64,000 bases of DNA from Arion vulgaris (GCA_020796225.1 CM036762.1:56507740-56571739), one strand, 5' to 3'. Counted from the first letter of the stretch, positions 30,366 to 41,241 are shown. Program-made: numbers and translations. The notes: generated by a model not told the origin, from the sequence alone.

Positions 30366-31530
30366 AAAATGAATAATTAAAAAATAAACATGACAAGATA
30401 TAATTTAATTATTCATTTCTTGCTTGTTTAAAGGTTTTAAAGTCTCCTTCCTCCTTCGGCTTTGCTTGTTTATGTAATGTTATATATATATATATATATA
30501 CAGGTCTTTGTCCAAAATCGTCAACATAAGGACGAGCATTTTATTGGTCATATCAGAGCGTGTAGGCCAACAAACAGGAAAAAGGATTAATTCCTTTCGG
30601 AGAATCCTAGAAGGGTCTGACCACAGCCAGGCTCTAGCACAGACCAGACAACTAGTCGGGTATTCCCTGACCTAGATAAGAAAAGGGATATGGAAATAAC
30701 AGATGTTTGATAGAACACTACAAGCTTTTTGCAATTTTACTCAATTCTGTGAGTCTATGGTTATTTATTGGTGAAAATATTTATAATATTTATAATCTTT
30801 ATTGTTAAACTTAACTTGTTTCATAATATGACTTCGAGTTAGCATTTTGTGTTGACTTTAAAATGAATTCGCCTATATACACCAATACTGGAATGCGAGG
30901 TCACGTGGTGTAGTTGGGGTTTGATTTCCCATAATTCTTACCTGAGACCGAAGGCCCAGTAGTTTATAGTTGGCTCTGGTCTGACTGAGAGACTTGTTCT
31001 TATAATAGTACAGGTCTGTGACGTAACCACGCGTGCGCATGACCGCGTACGACTAACTTAAATAGCTAACAAGCACAAGACAGGATTTGTGGCCCAGTGA
31101 AAGTTCTCTGCCTGGGAAGCACGGAAATGTTGGGAGTGAAATCCGCTGGAAGCGGCGCGGAGTTTGACGGGTGCGCGTGCAACCGTGCAAAGAGACGAAC
31201 GACAACTGCGGACGCCTGTTTCGTCTGAATCTCGATACCTCTCGTTTCAGGCTTCCAGGTCTCAAGAAACGACTCACATCGAACTGCGCTCGTATGGTCG
31301 TCGAACTTTACGGAGTACTCTGTGGAACTGGCTACAGGAAACAGACCAAAACACTGATTACTGGGGTCAAAGGTCAGTGATTTCTATAGTTAGTGTTTTT
31401 TCCTTCATCTCTATGTTATATTCTTGTAAACAGTGCGGCTGGAAACATTAACTTTGTAATCTGATGTTTTTATTTCATCTGTTTTATTATGTTCTTCAAT
31501 GTATGATACCTTTCATATTTAGTTTGTATC
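30366..31530. other. Unassigned; contains a GC-richer island
   Basis: A (TA)n run lies at 30479-30500. A block GCGTGTAGGCCAACA..TTCCTTTCGGAGAATCC (30550-30610) recurs at 40797-40858, so it is a dispersed piece of unknown origin. The 31020-31380 interval is noticeably GC-richer and holds two overlapping + frames (31164-31451, 31171-31380) without recognisable motifs; an LTR, 5' exon or promoter is possible but unproven. Confidence 0.4.
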
Positions 31531-31580
31531 GATTGATTGATTGATTGATTGATAGATTGATTGATTGATTGATTGATTGA
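31531..31580. repeat. (GATT)n microsatellite
   Basis: About 12 units of GATT with one AGATT interruption. It stands about 100 bp before the dispersed repeat E copy at 31685. Repeat E copies elsewhere also start in GATT runs. Confidence 0.9.
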
Positions 31581-31930
31581 TAGAACGCAAACTAAAGCTC
31601 CCATCCCTACGCTTGACGGCAGAGTGGACAGTCAACTACATCTTCCACCTGGGAATAGACAATAGACAATAGACAATAGACAATAGATCATCATCATTGC
31701 ACTTCGGTGAGTAACCATGCGTGCTCCGATCTCTTTCTTACACAGGACGATCTCAGCTGCTGTACACGGACTCCGTAGCACCGGCGAGGTCCCCGATATA
31801 ATTGTGAAGATGGTGAAGAAATTTTTGTAGGAATTTTGTTTTGAATCGTTGCTAATTAATTTAGCCCTGGCAGCAGCTTTCCAGCCTGCTCTTCTCGATT
31901 TTGAACTGTCAAGGTTTTTTTTAGTTTGCA
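31581..31930 (+). mobile_element. Dispersed repeat E copy with extra leader
   Basis: 31581-31684 holds CTACGCTTGACGGCAGAGTG, CAACTACATCTTCCACCTGG and five GACAATA-type units. Repeat E proper then runs from ATCATTGCACTTCGGTGAGT to AGCCTGCTCTTCTCGATTTT. The leader is the single-copy relative of the 68-bp array at 61251-61860. Confidence 0.7.
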
Positions 31931-32084
31931 ATGTAACCATTGATGAAATCATACATAGTTGCAGATCAGTCAACAAGTTATATATCTCTGATTTCTGAAC
32001 AGAAGGATTTATTTATAAACTTGAGTTATTTCACTATTAATTTATACGTTTTTAAAAATACATGTTTATATCGTACAACGGAGA

Positions 32085-32395
32085 CAGAATACAGAGAACA
32101 TGTCCTTTGTAGAATGGAGACAGAATAAAGGAGAACATGTCCCTTTGTAGAATGGAGACAGAATACAGGAGAACATGTCCCTTTGTAGAATGGAGACAGA
32201 ATAAAGAAGAATATGTCAATTTGTAGAATGGAGACAGAATAAAGAAGAACATGTCAATTTATAGAATGGAGACAGAATACAGGAGAACATGTCCCTTTGT
32301 AGAATGGAGACAGAATAAAGGAGAACATGTCAATTTATAGAATGGAGACAGAATAAAGAAGAATATGTCAATTTGTAGAATGGAGACGCAATAAA
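32085..32395 (+). repeat. 38-bp minisatellite
   Basis: Eight units of AGAATGGAGACAGAATAAAG plus GAGAACATGTCCCTTTGT, with a CAATTT variant alternating with CCCTTT. Confidence 0.92.
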
Positions 32396-32549
32396 GGGAT
32401 TAAGAGAAGAACATATATATTCCTTTGCAAATAATTAAACAATTGAAGAAACTGTAGGAAGAGCAGACATTACTAGAAAAATTAGATTTTCAACCACATT
32501 CAGCTTTTGTCTTGTAACATATTTATCTTCGAACTTAGTGAATCAGATC

Positions 32550-32812
32550 TTCTTCTTCTTTGAGCGTTCCATATCGACCACTTGCTAAACTACTCTCTGT
32601 AACTTTTTATGCGATCTGAATCTAAGAACGATTTTACGCTGTGCCAGTTATGCGCTCACAAGTAGGTCAACACATCCGATCTCTGTGAAAGCTTTTTATT
32701 TACTAGGGTAGCTTCTCTAGGCTCCTACCGTAGTCGCCTCTTACAACAGGCCTTGTAGGTAGCAGTGTTACTATTTTTGCTCCCCTTGCGAGCTCCGGCA
32801 ACACACGTATAT
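32550..32812 (-). mobile_element. SINE-C copy
   Basis: Reversed copy: the tail TTCTTCTTCTTTGAGCGTTC at the left, CCAGTTATGCGCTCACAAGT inside, and CCCCTTGCGAGCTCCGGCAA at the 5' end. Confidence 0.75.
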
Positions 32813-33535
32813 TAACTCTAAGTGGACCATTGAAAAGTCACTTTTTTACAAAGCCATTTTTTAAAATTATACATTTATATACAGACAGCTGTCATTAGTT
32901 TTGACATACAACTTATACAGGGTGTTCAACTTAAAAGCAGCTTGTGAATGGAGCTAATCTGGCATATATGTATGGAAATGAGAAGGTTCAGTTATGACGT
33001 AGTATAGGTCAAGGTTGTGTGACGGTATGTAATTGTAGTGCGGGAACGGGCGATGAACAAATGTGACGTAGGACAAGCTAGTCAGAACCGGTTTAAATAG
33101 TAAATAGACGAGATGCAATGGGTACCTGGCCAATTTCTATTTATCACTGGGGCTGCTTTTAAGTTGAACACCCTGTATATTTGTAATGAAATCAGCAGAG
33201 TGATATATTCATGTTTGCAAATCAGACGAGTGGCATAATAAAGTTTTGGAATACAAATGCTTTAGAAGAAAAGAAGCCTTAATATATCCTGAAGACTTGA
33301 CACAGTAAAGAACAAATAAAACCAAAAGTACAAGAATTAACCCCTTAACTATTCTGAGCTGATATACCGGCACGCGGTATATTTTAACATGATGTAAAAC
33401 CAATATACCGGCTAACACATTATATATTGCATTATAACTGCGCCAGGAGGTAGTTAAAAAAGTAAGCATTGAAAGAGTTGAACATTAAAGATGGTCTTTC
33501 ATTAAAAATATATATATGAAAAGGATAATGTGGTT
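32813..33535. other. Unassigned, with one inverted-repeat candidate
   Basis: Two inverted copies of CAACTTAAAAGCAG lie at about 32928-32941 (ACAGGGTGTTCAACTTAAAA) and 33151-33176 (TTTTAAGTTGAACACCCTGT). They bound a ~250-bp foldback-like element (32921-33177). A TTAACCCCTTAACTATTCTG start at 33338 and GTAGTTAA at 33450 resemble a diverged TTAA-flanked MITE. Confidence 0.5.
32921..33177. mobile_element. MITE with ~20-bp terminal inverted repeats
   Basis: Left terminus ATACAGGGTGTTCAACTTAA, right terminus TTAAGTTGAACACCCTGTAT, exact inverted complements over at least 20 bp. Flanking TA dinucleotides are consistent with a Tc1/mariner-type TA target duplication (CTTATACAGGG / CCCTGTATATT). The 250-bp body has no frame. 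Confidence 0.75.
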
Positions 33536-33670
33536 GTATAAAACATCAATAAGACTTGGAGAAAACAGCAATGGAAGGTATATTTCAGGACAGATGGGGA
33601 GGACAAGAAAAAGACGGCTGCAAGATGTAATAAGTTGGATTGCAAATAAATGCGTCAAGTGCCTGGTATG
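33535..33670 (+). mobile_element. Short LINE C-terminal tail
   Basis: The plus strand reads RLGENSNGRYISGQMGRTRK then RRLQDVISWIANKCV. The GxxRKRRLQD-type segment is that of LINE RT tails. Only ~45 residues remain. Confidence 0.5.
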
Positions 33671-33724
33671 TATGTGATTGAAAGGTATTTAGGAGAGCTG
33701 ACATGGTAGAGATTTTCCGTAAGG

Positions 33725-33970
33725 AATATACTACTAAATGATTGAATGAATATACTACTGAATGAGTGAATGAATATACTACTGAATGAGTGAATGAATA
33801 TACCACTGAATGAGTGAATGAATATACTACTGAATGAGTGAATGAATATACTACTGAATGAGTGAATGAATATACTACTGAATGAGTGAATGAATATACT
33901 ACTGAATGAGTGAATGAATATACTACTGAATGAGTGAATGAATATACTACTGAATGAGTGAATGAATATA
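33725..33970 (+). repeat. 24-bp minisatellite
   Basis: Ten units of GAATATACTACTGAATGAGT plus GAAT, nearly perfect. The array runs into the GATT-like start of a repeat E copy. Confidence 0.95.
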
Positions 33971-34330
33971 TTGAATGATTGATTTATACAACTATTATCA
34001 TTGAACTACAGTGAACAACCATAAGAGATCCGATGTTTTTATTACTTAGAAAAATAGGAAGTGCACGAACTCCGTAGCTCCGGACGAGTGTTCCTGGTGT
34101 AAATTTGAAGATAATGACTTTTTTTGCAGACATTTTATTTTAAATCTTTTTAGTGAATTTTGACTTGGTATAGATTTTGTTTCATATTTTGTTTATATTT
34201 TTAACTGCCAGGGGTTTATGTACGTGTTCACCTTGAATACTTTTTTATCGTTCGTTTCCGATAGAACTAGTAACTCAATCTCAGCTACACTGAGATCAGG
34301 TATCTCTAGAAAAATATCTCGATCTCTCCA
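33965..34330 (+). mobile_element. Dispersed repeat E copy
   Basis: ATTATCATTGAACTACAGTG, GCACGAACTCCGTAGCTCCG, TTTTTTATCGTTCGTTTCCG and ATCTCAGCTACACTGAGATC match the family in order. It is diverged. Confidence 0.65.
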
Positions 34331-34332
34331 CG

Positions 34333-34665
34333 TGGGTAAACATAACTACACAATCTTTCATTGCAATCATTATTTTAAGGGTAAACATAACTACACAATC
34401 TTTCATTGCAATCCTTCTTTTAAGGGTAAACATAACTACACAATCTTTCATTGCAATCATTATTTTAAGGGTAAACATAACTACACAATCTTTCATTGCA
34501 ATCATTATTTTAAGGGTAAACATAACTACACAATACACAATCTTTCATTGCAATCATTATTTTAAGGGTAAATATAACTACACAATCTTTCATTGCAATC
34601 ATTATTTAAAGGGTAAACATAACTACACAATCTTTCATTGCAATCATTATTTTAAGGGTAACATT
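34333..34665 (+). repeat. 45-bp minisatellite
   Basis: Seven units of GGGTAAACATAACTACACAA plus TCTTTCATTGCAATCATTAT plus TTTAA. One unit has an 8-bp internal duplication. Confidence 0.95.
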
Positions 34666-34689
34666 ATTACATACTCTTTACGTACGGTC

Positions 34690-35575
34690 TTCGTGCTAAG
34701 TTCGGGGTCTCGTGGCTAAGTTGTTAAGCGGGGTCTCGTGGCTAAGTTGTTAAGCGGGTCTCGTGGCTAAGTTGTTAAGCGGGTCTCGTGGCTAAGTTGT
34801 TAAGCGGGGTCTCTGTTCGTGCTAAGTTGTTAAGCGGGGTCTCGTGGCTAAGTTGTTAAGCGGGGTCTCGTGGCTAAGTTGTTAAGCGGGGTCTCGTGGC
34901 TAGTTGTTAAGCGGGGTCTCGTGGCTAAGTTGTTAAGCGGGGGTCTCGTGGCTAAGTTGTTAAGCGGGGGTCTCGTGGCTAAGTTGTTAAGCGGGGTCTC
35001 GTGGCTAAGTTGTTAAGCGGGGTCTCGTGGCTAAGTTGTTAAGCGGGTCTCGTGGCTAAGTTGTTAAGCGGGTCTCGTGGCTAGTTGTTAAGCGGGGTCT
35101 CGTGGCTATGTTGTTAAGCGGGGGTCTCGTGGCTAAGTTGTTAAGCGGGGTCTCGTGGCTAAGTTGTTAGCGGGGTCTCGTGGCGTTGTTAAGCGGGTCC
35201 TGTGTGAAGCGGGTCTCGGCTAAGTTGTTGCGGAGGTCTCGTGCTGTTGTAACTGGAGGTCCGTGGCTGATTGTTGCGGGGTCTCGTGGTAGTTGTTAAG
35301 CGGGGTCTGTGGCTAAGTTGTTAAGCGGGGTCCGTGGCTAGTTGTTAAGCGGGTCCGTGGCTGTTGTTGCGGGGTCCGTGGCTAAGTTGTTAAGGGGTCT
35401 CGTGGCTAGCGTTGTTAAGCGGGGTCTCGTGGCTAGTTGTTAAGCGGGGTCTCGTGGCTAAGTTGTTAAGCGGGGTCTCGTGGCTGTTGTTAAGCAGGGT
35501 CTCGTGGCTGTTGTTAGCGGGGTCCGTGGCTAAGTTGTTAAGCGGGGGTCTCGTGGCTAAGTTGTTAAGCCATGA
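34690..35575 (+). repeat. 26-bp array derived from the SINE-B tRNA head
   Basis: More than 30 units of GGGGTCTCGTGGCTAAGTTG plus TTAAGC, with many deletion variants in 35160-35530. The last unit continues without a break into a complete SINE-B (35553-35790), whose head is GGTCTCGTGGCTAAGTTGTT. Each unit holds the A-box-like TGGCTAAGTTG but no B box. Confidence 0.95.
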
Positions 35576-35790
35576 CTTGTGAGTCGGAGGTCATGGGTTC
35601 GAATCTGAACGGCACGTTCTATTCGCGAGTCCGTTTTTATCTCCAGAGACCCTAGAATTATTGCCGGAGCTACGGTGTTCGTGTTTTGTGCAATACTCTC
35701 GGCAGGTGCCGTGCCATTTCTGCGGAGAGGGACTGAGTGATATGGGGTAAAACCCAGTGCAATGAAGTCAATCTGTCGGATTTAAAACTC
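35553..35790 (+). mobile_element. SINE-B copy at the end of its own head array
   Basis: A-box region TGGCTAAGTTGTTAAGCC, B box GGGTTCGAATCTG (about 35596-35608), body AGAGACCCTAGAATTATTGC and TGCAATACTCTCGGCAGGTG, ending CCAGTGCAATGAAGTCAATC. Confidence 0.85.
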
Positions 35791-35854
35791 ACACCAATTA
35801 TTTGTCTTTCTTGAAACGCATATACCTCTTTCTTCCTTTTATATTGCTCATGTA

Positions 35855-36245
35855 TTGGTGTATTATTTGTTTTATTACAACCCTTCTTTAGTAGCTCGTG
35901 TGTATTATTTGTTTTATTACAACCCTTCTTTAGTAGCTTGTGTGTGTTATTTGTTTTATTACAACCCTTCTTTAGTAGCTTGTGTGTGTTATTTGTTTTA
36001 TTACAACACTTCTTTAGTAGCTCGTGTGTGTTATTTGTTTTATTACAACCCTTCTTTAGTAGCTCGTGTGTGTTATTTGTTTCATTACAACCCTTCTTTA
36101 GTAGCTCGTGTGTGTTATTTGTTTCATTACAACCCTTCTTTAGTAGCTCGTGTGTGTTATTTGTTTTATTACAACCCTTCTTTAGTAGCTTGTGTGTGTT
36201 ATTTGTTTTATTACAACCCTTCTTTAGTAGCTTGTGTGTGTTTTT
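35855..36245 (+). repeat. 42-bp minisatellite
   Basis: Nine units of TGTGTGTTATTTGTTTTATT plus ACAACCCTTCTTTAGTAGCT plus YG. Open frames on both strands are a by-product of the 42-bp period. Confidence 0.95.
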
Positions 36246-36571
36246 TTTCACAGTTCTTCTAAAGCTTTCCTATTTTAAATGAAATATAATGTTGCCGTTA
36301 CTCTTTGTTAAAGAGAACACTGACTCATGCGCTGGCAGTGTCGTAAACATACACACAGATGCACTGGTTCACTCACGCAAACGTTGGAGCACGGCACCAC
36401 AACAGCCTGGCAACACACACACAAACATTGGAATATTCAAGGAAGGAATCGTAACGTTTTCTGATCAACTGTTCGTTTGTATCGATCGAGTGTCGTTCAG
36501 TGAAAACGCTCTGAAATACTACAACACTACTAGCAAGACTGTGCTATAAGATTCGTCAGGGGAGTCTGGCA

Positions 36572-37318
36572 TACATGACTTACGATATTAGGGCTGATGT
36601 GAACAATATTGCATACATGACTTACTATATTAGGGCTGATGTGAACAATATTGCATACATGACTTACGATATTAGGGCTGATGTGAACAATATTGCATAC
36701 ATGACTTACGATATTAGGGCTGATGTGAACAATATTGCATACATGACTTACGATATTAGGGCTGATGTGAACAATATTGCATACATGACTTACGATATTA
36801 GGGCTGATGTGAACAATATTGCATACATGACTTACGATATTAGGGCTGATGTGAACAATATTGCATACATGACTTACGATATTAGGGCTGATGTGAACAA
36901 TATTGCATACATGACTTACGATATTAGGGCTGATGTGAACAATATTGCATCATGACTTACTATATTAGGCTGATGGAACAATATTGCATACATGACTTAC
37001 GATATTAGGGCTGATGTGAACAATATTGCATACATGACTTACGATATTAGGGCTGATGTGAACAATATTGCATACATGACTTACTATATTAGGGCTGATG
37101 TGAACAATATTGCATACATGACTTACGATATTAGGGCTGATGTGAACAATATTGCATACATGACTTACTATATTAGGGCTGATGTGAACAATATTGCATA
37201 CATGACTTACTATATTAGGGCTGATGTGAACAATATTGCATACATGACTTACTATATTAGGGCTGATGTGAACAATATTGCATACATGACTTACTATATT
37301 AGGGCTGATGTGAACAAT
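36572..37318 (+). repeat. 42-bp minisatellite (second, unrelated)
   Basis: About 18 units of CATACATGACTTACGATATT plus AGGGCTGATGTGAACAATAT plus TG. A C/T variant (ACGAT/ACTAT) is clustered toward the right end. Confidence 0.97.
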
Positions 37319-37379
37319 GTCCGGCCATGTTTAAAAAACAAACCACTATTTTTAGATATTTCTCTCTCTCTCTGCCATT

Positions 37380-37930
37380 TAAACCTGGATTGGGGCATAT
37401 GCCCCAACCAACTCATACCAAGTCTTCCTATCTCTAGCTATCTCCTGTAGCTCCTTCCAGCTCTTCTTTATATTGTTGATCTCTGCCTCCAAATCTCGTC
37501 TCCATGTATTTCTAGGCCTCTTTTTATTTCGCTGTCCATGTGGGTTCCCAGGACGCAGAGGCAGAGGCAGAGGCAGAGGCAGAGGCAGAGGCAGAGGCAG
37601 ACCAAGAAGAAGATGGCTACAACATATTAAAGAAACAATGAATATGACCATCGACGAAGCGGGTGAACTGGCTAGAGACAGAGTGAATTTCAGATGTGCT
37701 GCAAAGAGGCAACGTCCTATAAAGGATACGCACCTTGATGATGATAATGTGGGTTCCAGGAAAGGACCTTTTGTTATATTCCCTTTGGTTTTCTAAAAGT
37801 GTGTCCTATTCAGCGCCAGCGTTTAACTTCCTGGTTCACTGGAATCTATCTTGTTCTCTCCATAAGTTCCTTATTTGTGACCCTATCATATGATCTAAGT
37901 CCCTCTATTCTGCACAGATACCAGTTGATG
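37380..37930 (-). mobile_element. LINE RT C-terminal tail (R8-like) split by an R9 insertion
   Basis: On the minus strand, the 3' part (37380-37537) reads RNKKRPRNTWRRDLEAEINN, ELQEIARDRKTWYELVGAYA and PIQV. The 5' part (37758-37930) carries the WIGHTLR-type segment in broken frame. A sister copy at 62460-62830 is uninterrupted. The split is caused by the element at 37549-37746. Confidence 0.8.
37549..37746 (+). mobile_element. 5'-truncated R9 LINE tail with GGCAGA expansion, nested
   Basis: Flanked by ATGTGGGTTCC at 37538-37548 and 37747-37757 (perfect 11-bp TSD). It begins CAGGACGCAGAGGCAG. About seven GGCAGA hexamers (37556-37600) expand the codons of the GRPRRRW motif into Gly-Arg repeats. 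It then continues RPRRRWLQHIKETMNMTIDE and ends in the family's GAT tract. Confidence 0.9.
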
Positions 37931-38079
37931 AATATTTTGCAATTTATTATTTAAATTTAAATAGTCATTAATATCTTGACATATTCTTTCAGACATGTCA
38001 ATTCTTTTTTTATTCTCATTCTTTTTCGTCTTTGAGATCGATTTCATATAATTTACTTATTTGACGCATTCCTCTCTGC

Positions 38080-38440
38080 TCCCCGCGGAGAATAGGGCGT
38101 CTACAGTTATCTCTACTATTCTCGCTCTCTGACTGTTTTCTGCATGGCCTCCCAAAATAGTTCAGCACCCTTCAATTCCACAAGAAACTCCATACAAGGT
38201 CTGTTTACGACGTCCCATTATCCGTTTTCCTTGCGTGTTCCACTTCAGTGTTTGCCTAGTGACATTTGACTGTGTCTTCCGTAGAGTATGCCTAACCCAC
38301 CGGTATTTTCTCTTCTTAACCTGGGTCATCTTGGATTCCTGTTCTGTTCTTTTATACAGGCCTGTGTTTGCAATTTTGTCCTGCCATCTCAGTGGGAGAA
38401 TATGAAGAAGGCATCCGTTGACAAAGTTCCGAAGATGATC
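38080..38440 (-). mobile_element. LINE RT C-terminal tail
   Basis: The minus strand reads LPLRWQDKIANTGLYKRTEQ, KRKYRWVRHTLRKTQSNVTR and QTLKWNTQGKRIMGRRKQTL. This is the RWxGHTLRK..LxWNPQGKRxxGRP layout of LINE RT tails, with R for the usual G in one position. A relative is at 54480-54710. Confidence 0.75.
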
Positions 38441-39150
38441 AGTTTCATATGTTCAGTCTAAACAATGAGATGGGTTACCTCTATGAAGCTGCACGTCAGT
38501 TAGAGTTCCTCAAGGGTGTCCTCATAGCTTGCTCTGTAAGCTTCGTTCATGAGCTCATGTTGCATTTCGATGGTGTATGCCTTATAGAGAGGGCTGCCGG
38601 ATATGTTCTGCTCTCTGGAGTCTGTTTTTCAGTCTGACATACACACTGTGAAGTCGGAGCAGACTTAATTTTGTGCATGTAGTGGGTGAATCTGCAGTTT
38701 CCTGTTCCAAGTTGAAAGATTGTTGTGGGCTGTTTTTTGTTGAGTTTCTGACGGATATCAAAACTATGTTGCTTTCAACCTTCCCTGTCCACTATGACAC
38801 TTGTATTTCTGGAAAAACAGTTACAAATGTAAAGTCTGTCCTGCTCGCTCTTTGACTCTAAAACACGATAAATGTCGAAGAATATGATATTCAAATTACA
38901 TATACTCAACAAACATTTGTTTCTAACTTATATTGCATATCAGATGACTAGAAGAAGCGATAACAGATAGAGAATTAGGACGAAGAACATGACAGAAACA
39001 AATACAACCGTATGTTAACTAGAGAAAGTGAAGATGAATTGGATACATCTCAGGAAACAAACAATATAATTAGATATGCTCTTAATAGGAACCCACAGGA
39101 GAGGAAAAGAATGAGGATGACAACAAATGCCTGGCGATGAACTGTGGAGA
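38441..39150. other. No recognisable feature
   Basis: Two modest open frames (38449-38637 and 38673-38855, +) lack recognisable motifs, signal sequences or repeats. They may be chance. Confidence 0.4.
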
Positions 39151-39475
39151 TAAATGCGATTTGGAGTCGGGGACAGAGTTGAAGAATGCAGTCCAGAATA
39201 GAGTTTGATCAACAGCGTCCTATGTCGCAGTAGAAATTGGTTATTAGTAACTGAATTAACGTCACTGCACTCCGGGCAGACCCATAGGTGCTCAGTCTTC
39301 CCCAGAATATATCGAAGGGTATGCATATTGATGGTTCTCGCGGCTCGCTGGTTAAACACACTCCTCAATTTGTCCCTCAGGCATCCAGGTCTACTTGTAC
39401 AACGGGCAATTTCAAACTCCTTAAATCGGTGGATCAATTCAACATCTATTTTAGTGTCTTCATCCAACAAGCGGT
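39150..39475 (-). mobile_element. LINE R2 tail, best-preserved copy
   Basis: The minus frame at 39015-39470 starts MLDEDTKIDVELIHRFKEFE, then CLRDKLRSVFNQRAARTINM, HTLRYILGKTEHLWVCPECS. The CPEC pair and following residues form the start of a Cys-rich end. This is the only R2 copy in which the frame remains open from LDED to CPEC. After about residue 85 the frame runs into non-element sequence. Confidence 0.75.
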
Positions 39476-39765
39476 TGTATAGAGTGGATCAATTCAACAT
39501 CTATTTTAGTGTCTTCATCCAACAAGCGGTTGTATAGAGTGGATCAATTCAACATCTATTTTAGTGTCTTCATCCAACAAGTAGTCGTCTAGAATGGATC
39601 AATACAACATCTATTTTAGTGTCGTCATCCAACAAGTAGTCGTATAGAATGGATCAATACAACATCTATTGTAGTGTCTTCATCCAACAAGTAGTCGTAT
39701 AGAATGGATCAATTCAACATCTAATTTAGTGTCTTCATCCAACAAGCGGTTGTATAGAGACCAAA
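39430..39765 (-). repeat. 55-bp tandem array derived from LINE R2 coding sequence
   Basis: Six units with starts near 39481, 39536, 39591, 39646 and 39701. GGATCAATTCAACATCTATT plus TTAGTGTCTTCATCCAACAA is the reverse complement of the codons for LLDEDTKIDVELI in the adjacent R2 tail. The first unit is part of that coding sequence. Confidence 0.92.
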
Positions 39766-39815
39766 GAAATTAGTCGCAATAAGAATGGTGATCAGTAGTG
39801 TTAAACAGTTACTGT

Positions 39816-40020
39816 GTTGCCTGTCTGCCCAGCGTGTCCATAGCGCGTTGGACGGGTGACTATCCCTCTGTGTGTGCGGGTTCAATTCCGCGGGATGGCA
39901 GAAAAAGCCACAGATTTCCCAGATTTACGGTGTTCGTGGCACCGAACCGAAGGGTTACGATGTCCATGGCACCGAGCCGAAGAGCTGAAAAGCTCAAGTG
40001 CTTCTGGATCGAAAAAAAAA
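39816..40020 (+). mobile_element. SINE-A, copy 4
   Basis: The head lacks the ACTAC segment but retains TAGCGCGTTGGAC (A-box region) and GGTTCAATTCC (B box). The body is intact, with an A tail at 40009-40022. AACAGTTACTGT (39804-39815) and AACAGTGACTGT (40021-40032) flank it. Confidence 0.88.
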
Positions 40021-40032
40021 AACAGTGACTGT

Positions 40033-40885
40033 TAATATAGCTGTCCCCCAATGTGGTTTGCTAAATAGCAAAGAATAAAATCACCGTCTTCTCTTAATGC
40101 ATGTCGTAAAAGACGTCTAAGAGGGATAGTTCATGCGATCCTACACTGTAAAAAAAAAACCCAACAAAGTGCTACAAAAACAGACATGAAAAAAAACCCG
40201 GCTCATGAGAATCTGGATACTATAGTGCTAGGGATGGAACAACTGTAAATCATAAAGGACAGAGGCAGAGCTCAAAGTCATGCATATTAATTAGGTTTTA
40301 GGTATCAAGAACGGCACAAGATCGAATTGAGAGGTAATTCTGTTTTGTCTCTGCCTTATGTGTACTTAGCCGCAGCGACAACAACTAATGATGAACTTAG
40401 CTGTATTTGTAGAAGTCATTATTGTTGTTATTTGTATTCTCTACTATGTCTTCGTTTCTAGTTATTTGTTGCTATTATTGTCTGTACTGCTAATGTTACT
40501 GTTAATTTTTAAACCCACTGAGATTGTTTAGCAATATATGAGAGTGATGTTGAGAGGGGGAGGAATGCGAATGGGAGTGCTTGATGTGCACCAGTATTTC
40601 ACCGCTTGTCTGTTTATTTGTTATGTAGTGGATTAAAATCTCTTTAAACCGAAGCACGTTCTTTCAACCTAAGAACGAACATTGTTCTTGTTCCTCTTCT
40701 TCTTCTTCTTCTTGTTTGCCAGCTATAAATTCAGGCGTAGTCAGGGCGCTTCTGATTAATTTTTGAGAGAATGCTTGCCTATTTTTTGCTTATACAGCGT
40801 GTAGGCCAACAGACTAAAAAAATAAAAATAAGAATGAATTCCTTTCGGAGAATCCAAGTTATCTAATTTTGTTTCCTTTTTTTGC
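40033..40885. other. Unassigned
   Basis: Contains only a CTTCTTCTT tract (40690-40715) and the dispersed block GCGTGTAGGCCAACAG..TTCCTTTCGGAGAATCC also seen near 30550-30610. Confidence 0.4.
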
Positions 40886-41078
40886 CACCACTAGATTTTG
40901 TCACCACTAGTTTTTGTCACCACTAGTTTTTAGTTTTTGTCACCACTAGTTTTTGTCACCACTAGTTTTTAGTTTTTGTCACCACTAGTTTTTGTCATCA
41001 CTAGATTTTGTAAACACGTTTTTGTCACCACTAGTTTTTGTCACCACTAGTTTTGTCACCACTAGTTTTTGTCGAACA
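40886..41078 (+). repeat. Short-unit tandem array (ACTAGTTTTTGTCACC)
   Basis: Units of 17 bp, CACCACTAGTTTTTGT, interspersed with a longer 'TTTTTAGTTTTTGT' form. Confidence 0.9.
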
Positions 41079-41241
41079 CTACTTATTTTCGTGGTATGAG
41101 AAATTATGGTGAATACTGGAACATGAAGCCGTTCATTGTGACATACTTTACTTATTGACATAAACGTTACGAGAGTTACTTAGATTGGTTTAACAGCTGT
41201 TATCATTTTAATTAAGGATTTTCTAGTAGTGTCATGTTTAC

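Noticed and set aside
33338..33458. Third TTAA MITE (TTAACCCCTTAACTATTC..GTAGTTAA)
   Set aside because: Ends are only weakly inverted and the interior does not match the two accepted copies well.
35670..36282. Cys/Phe-rich and Asn/Lys-rich repeat frames
   Set aside because: Both strands of the second 42-bp array are open; chance.
36575..37450. 126- and 152-residue repeat proteins
   Set aside because: Products of the 42-bp array; frames break wherever a unit has an indel and show no coding constraint.
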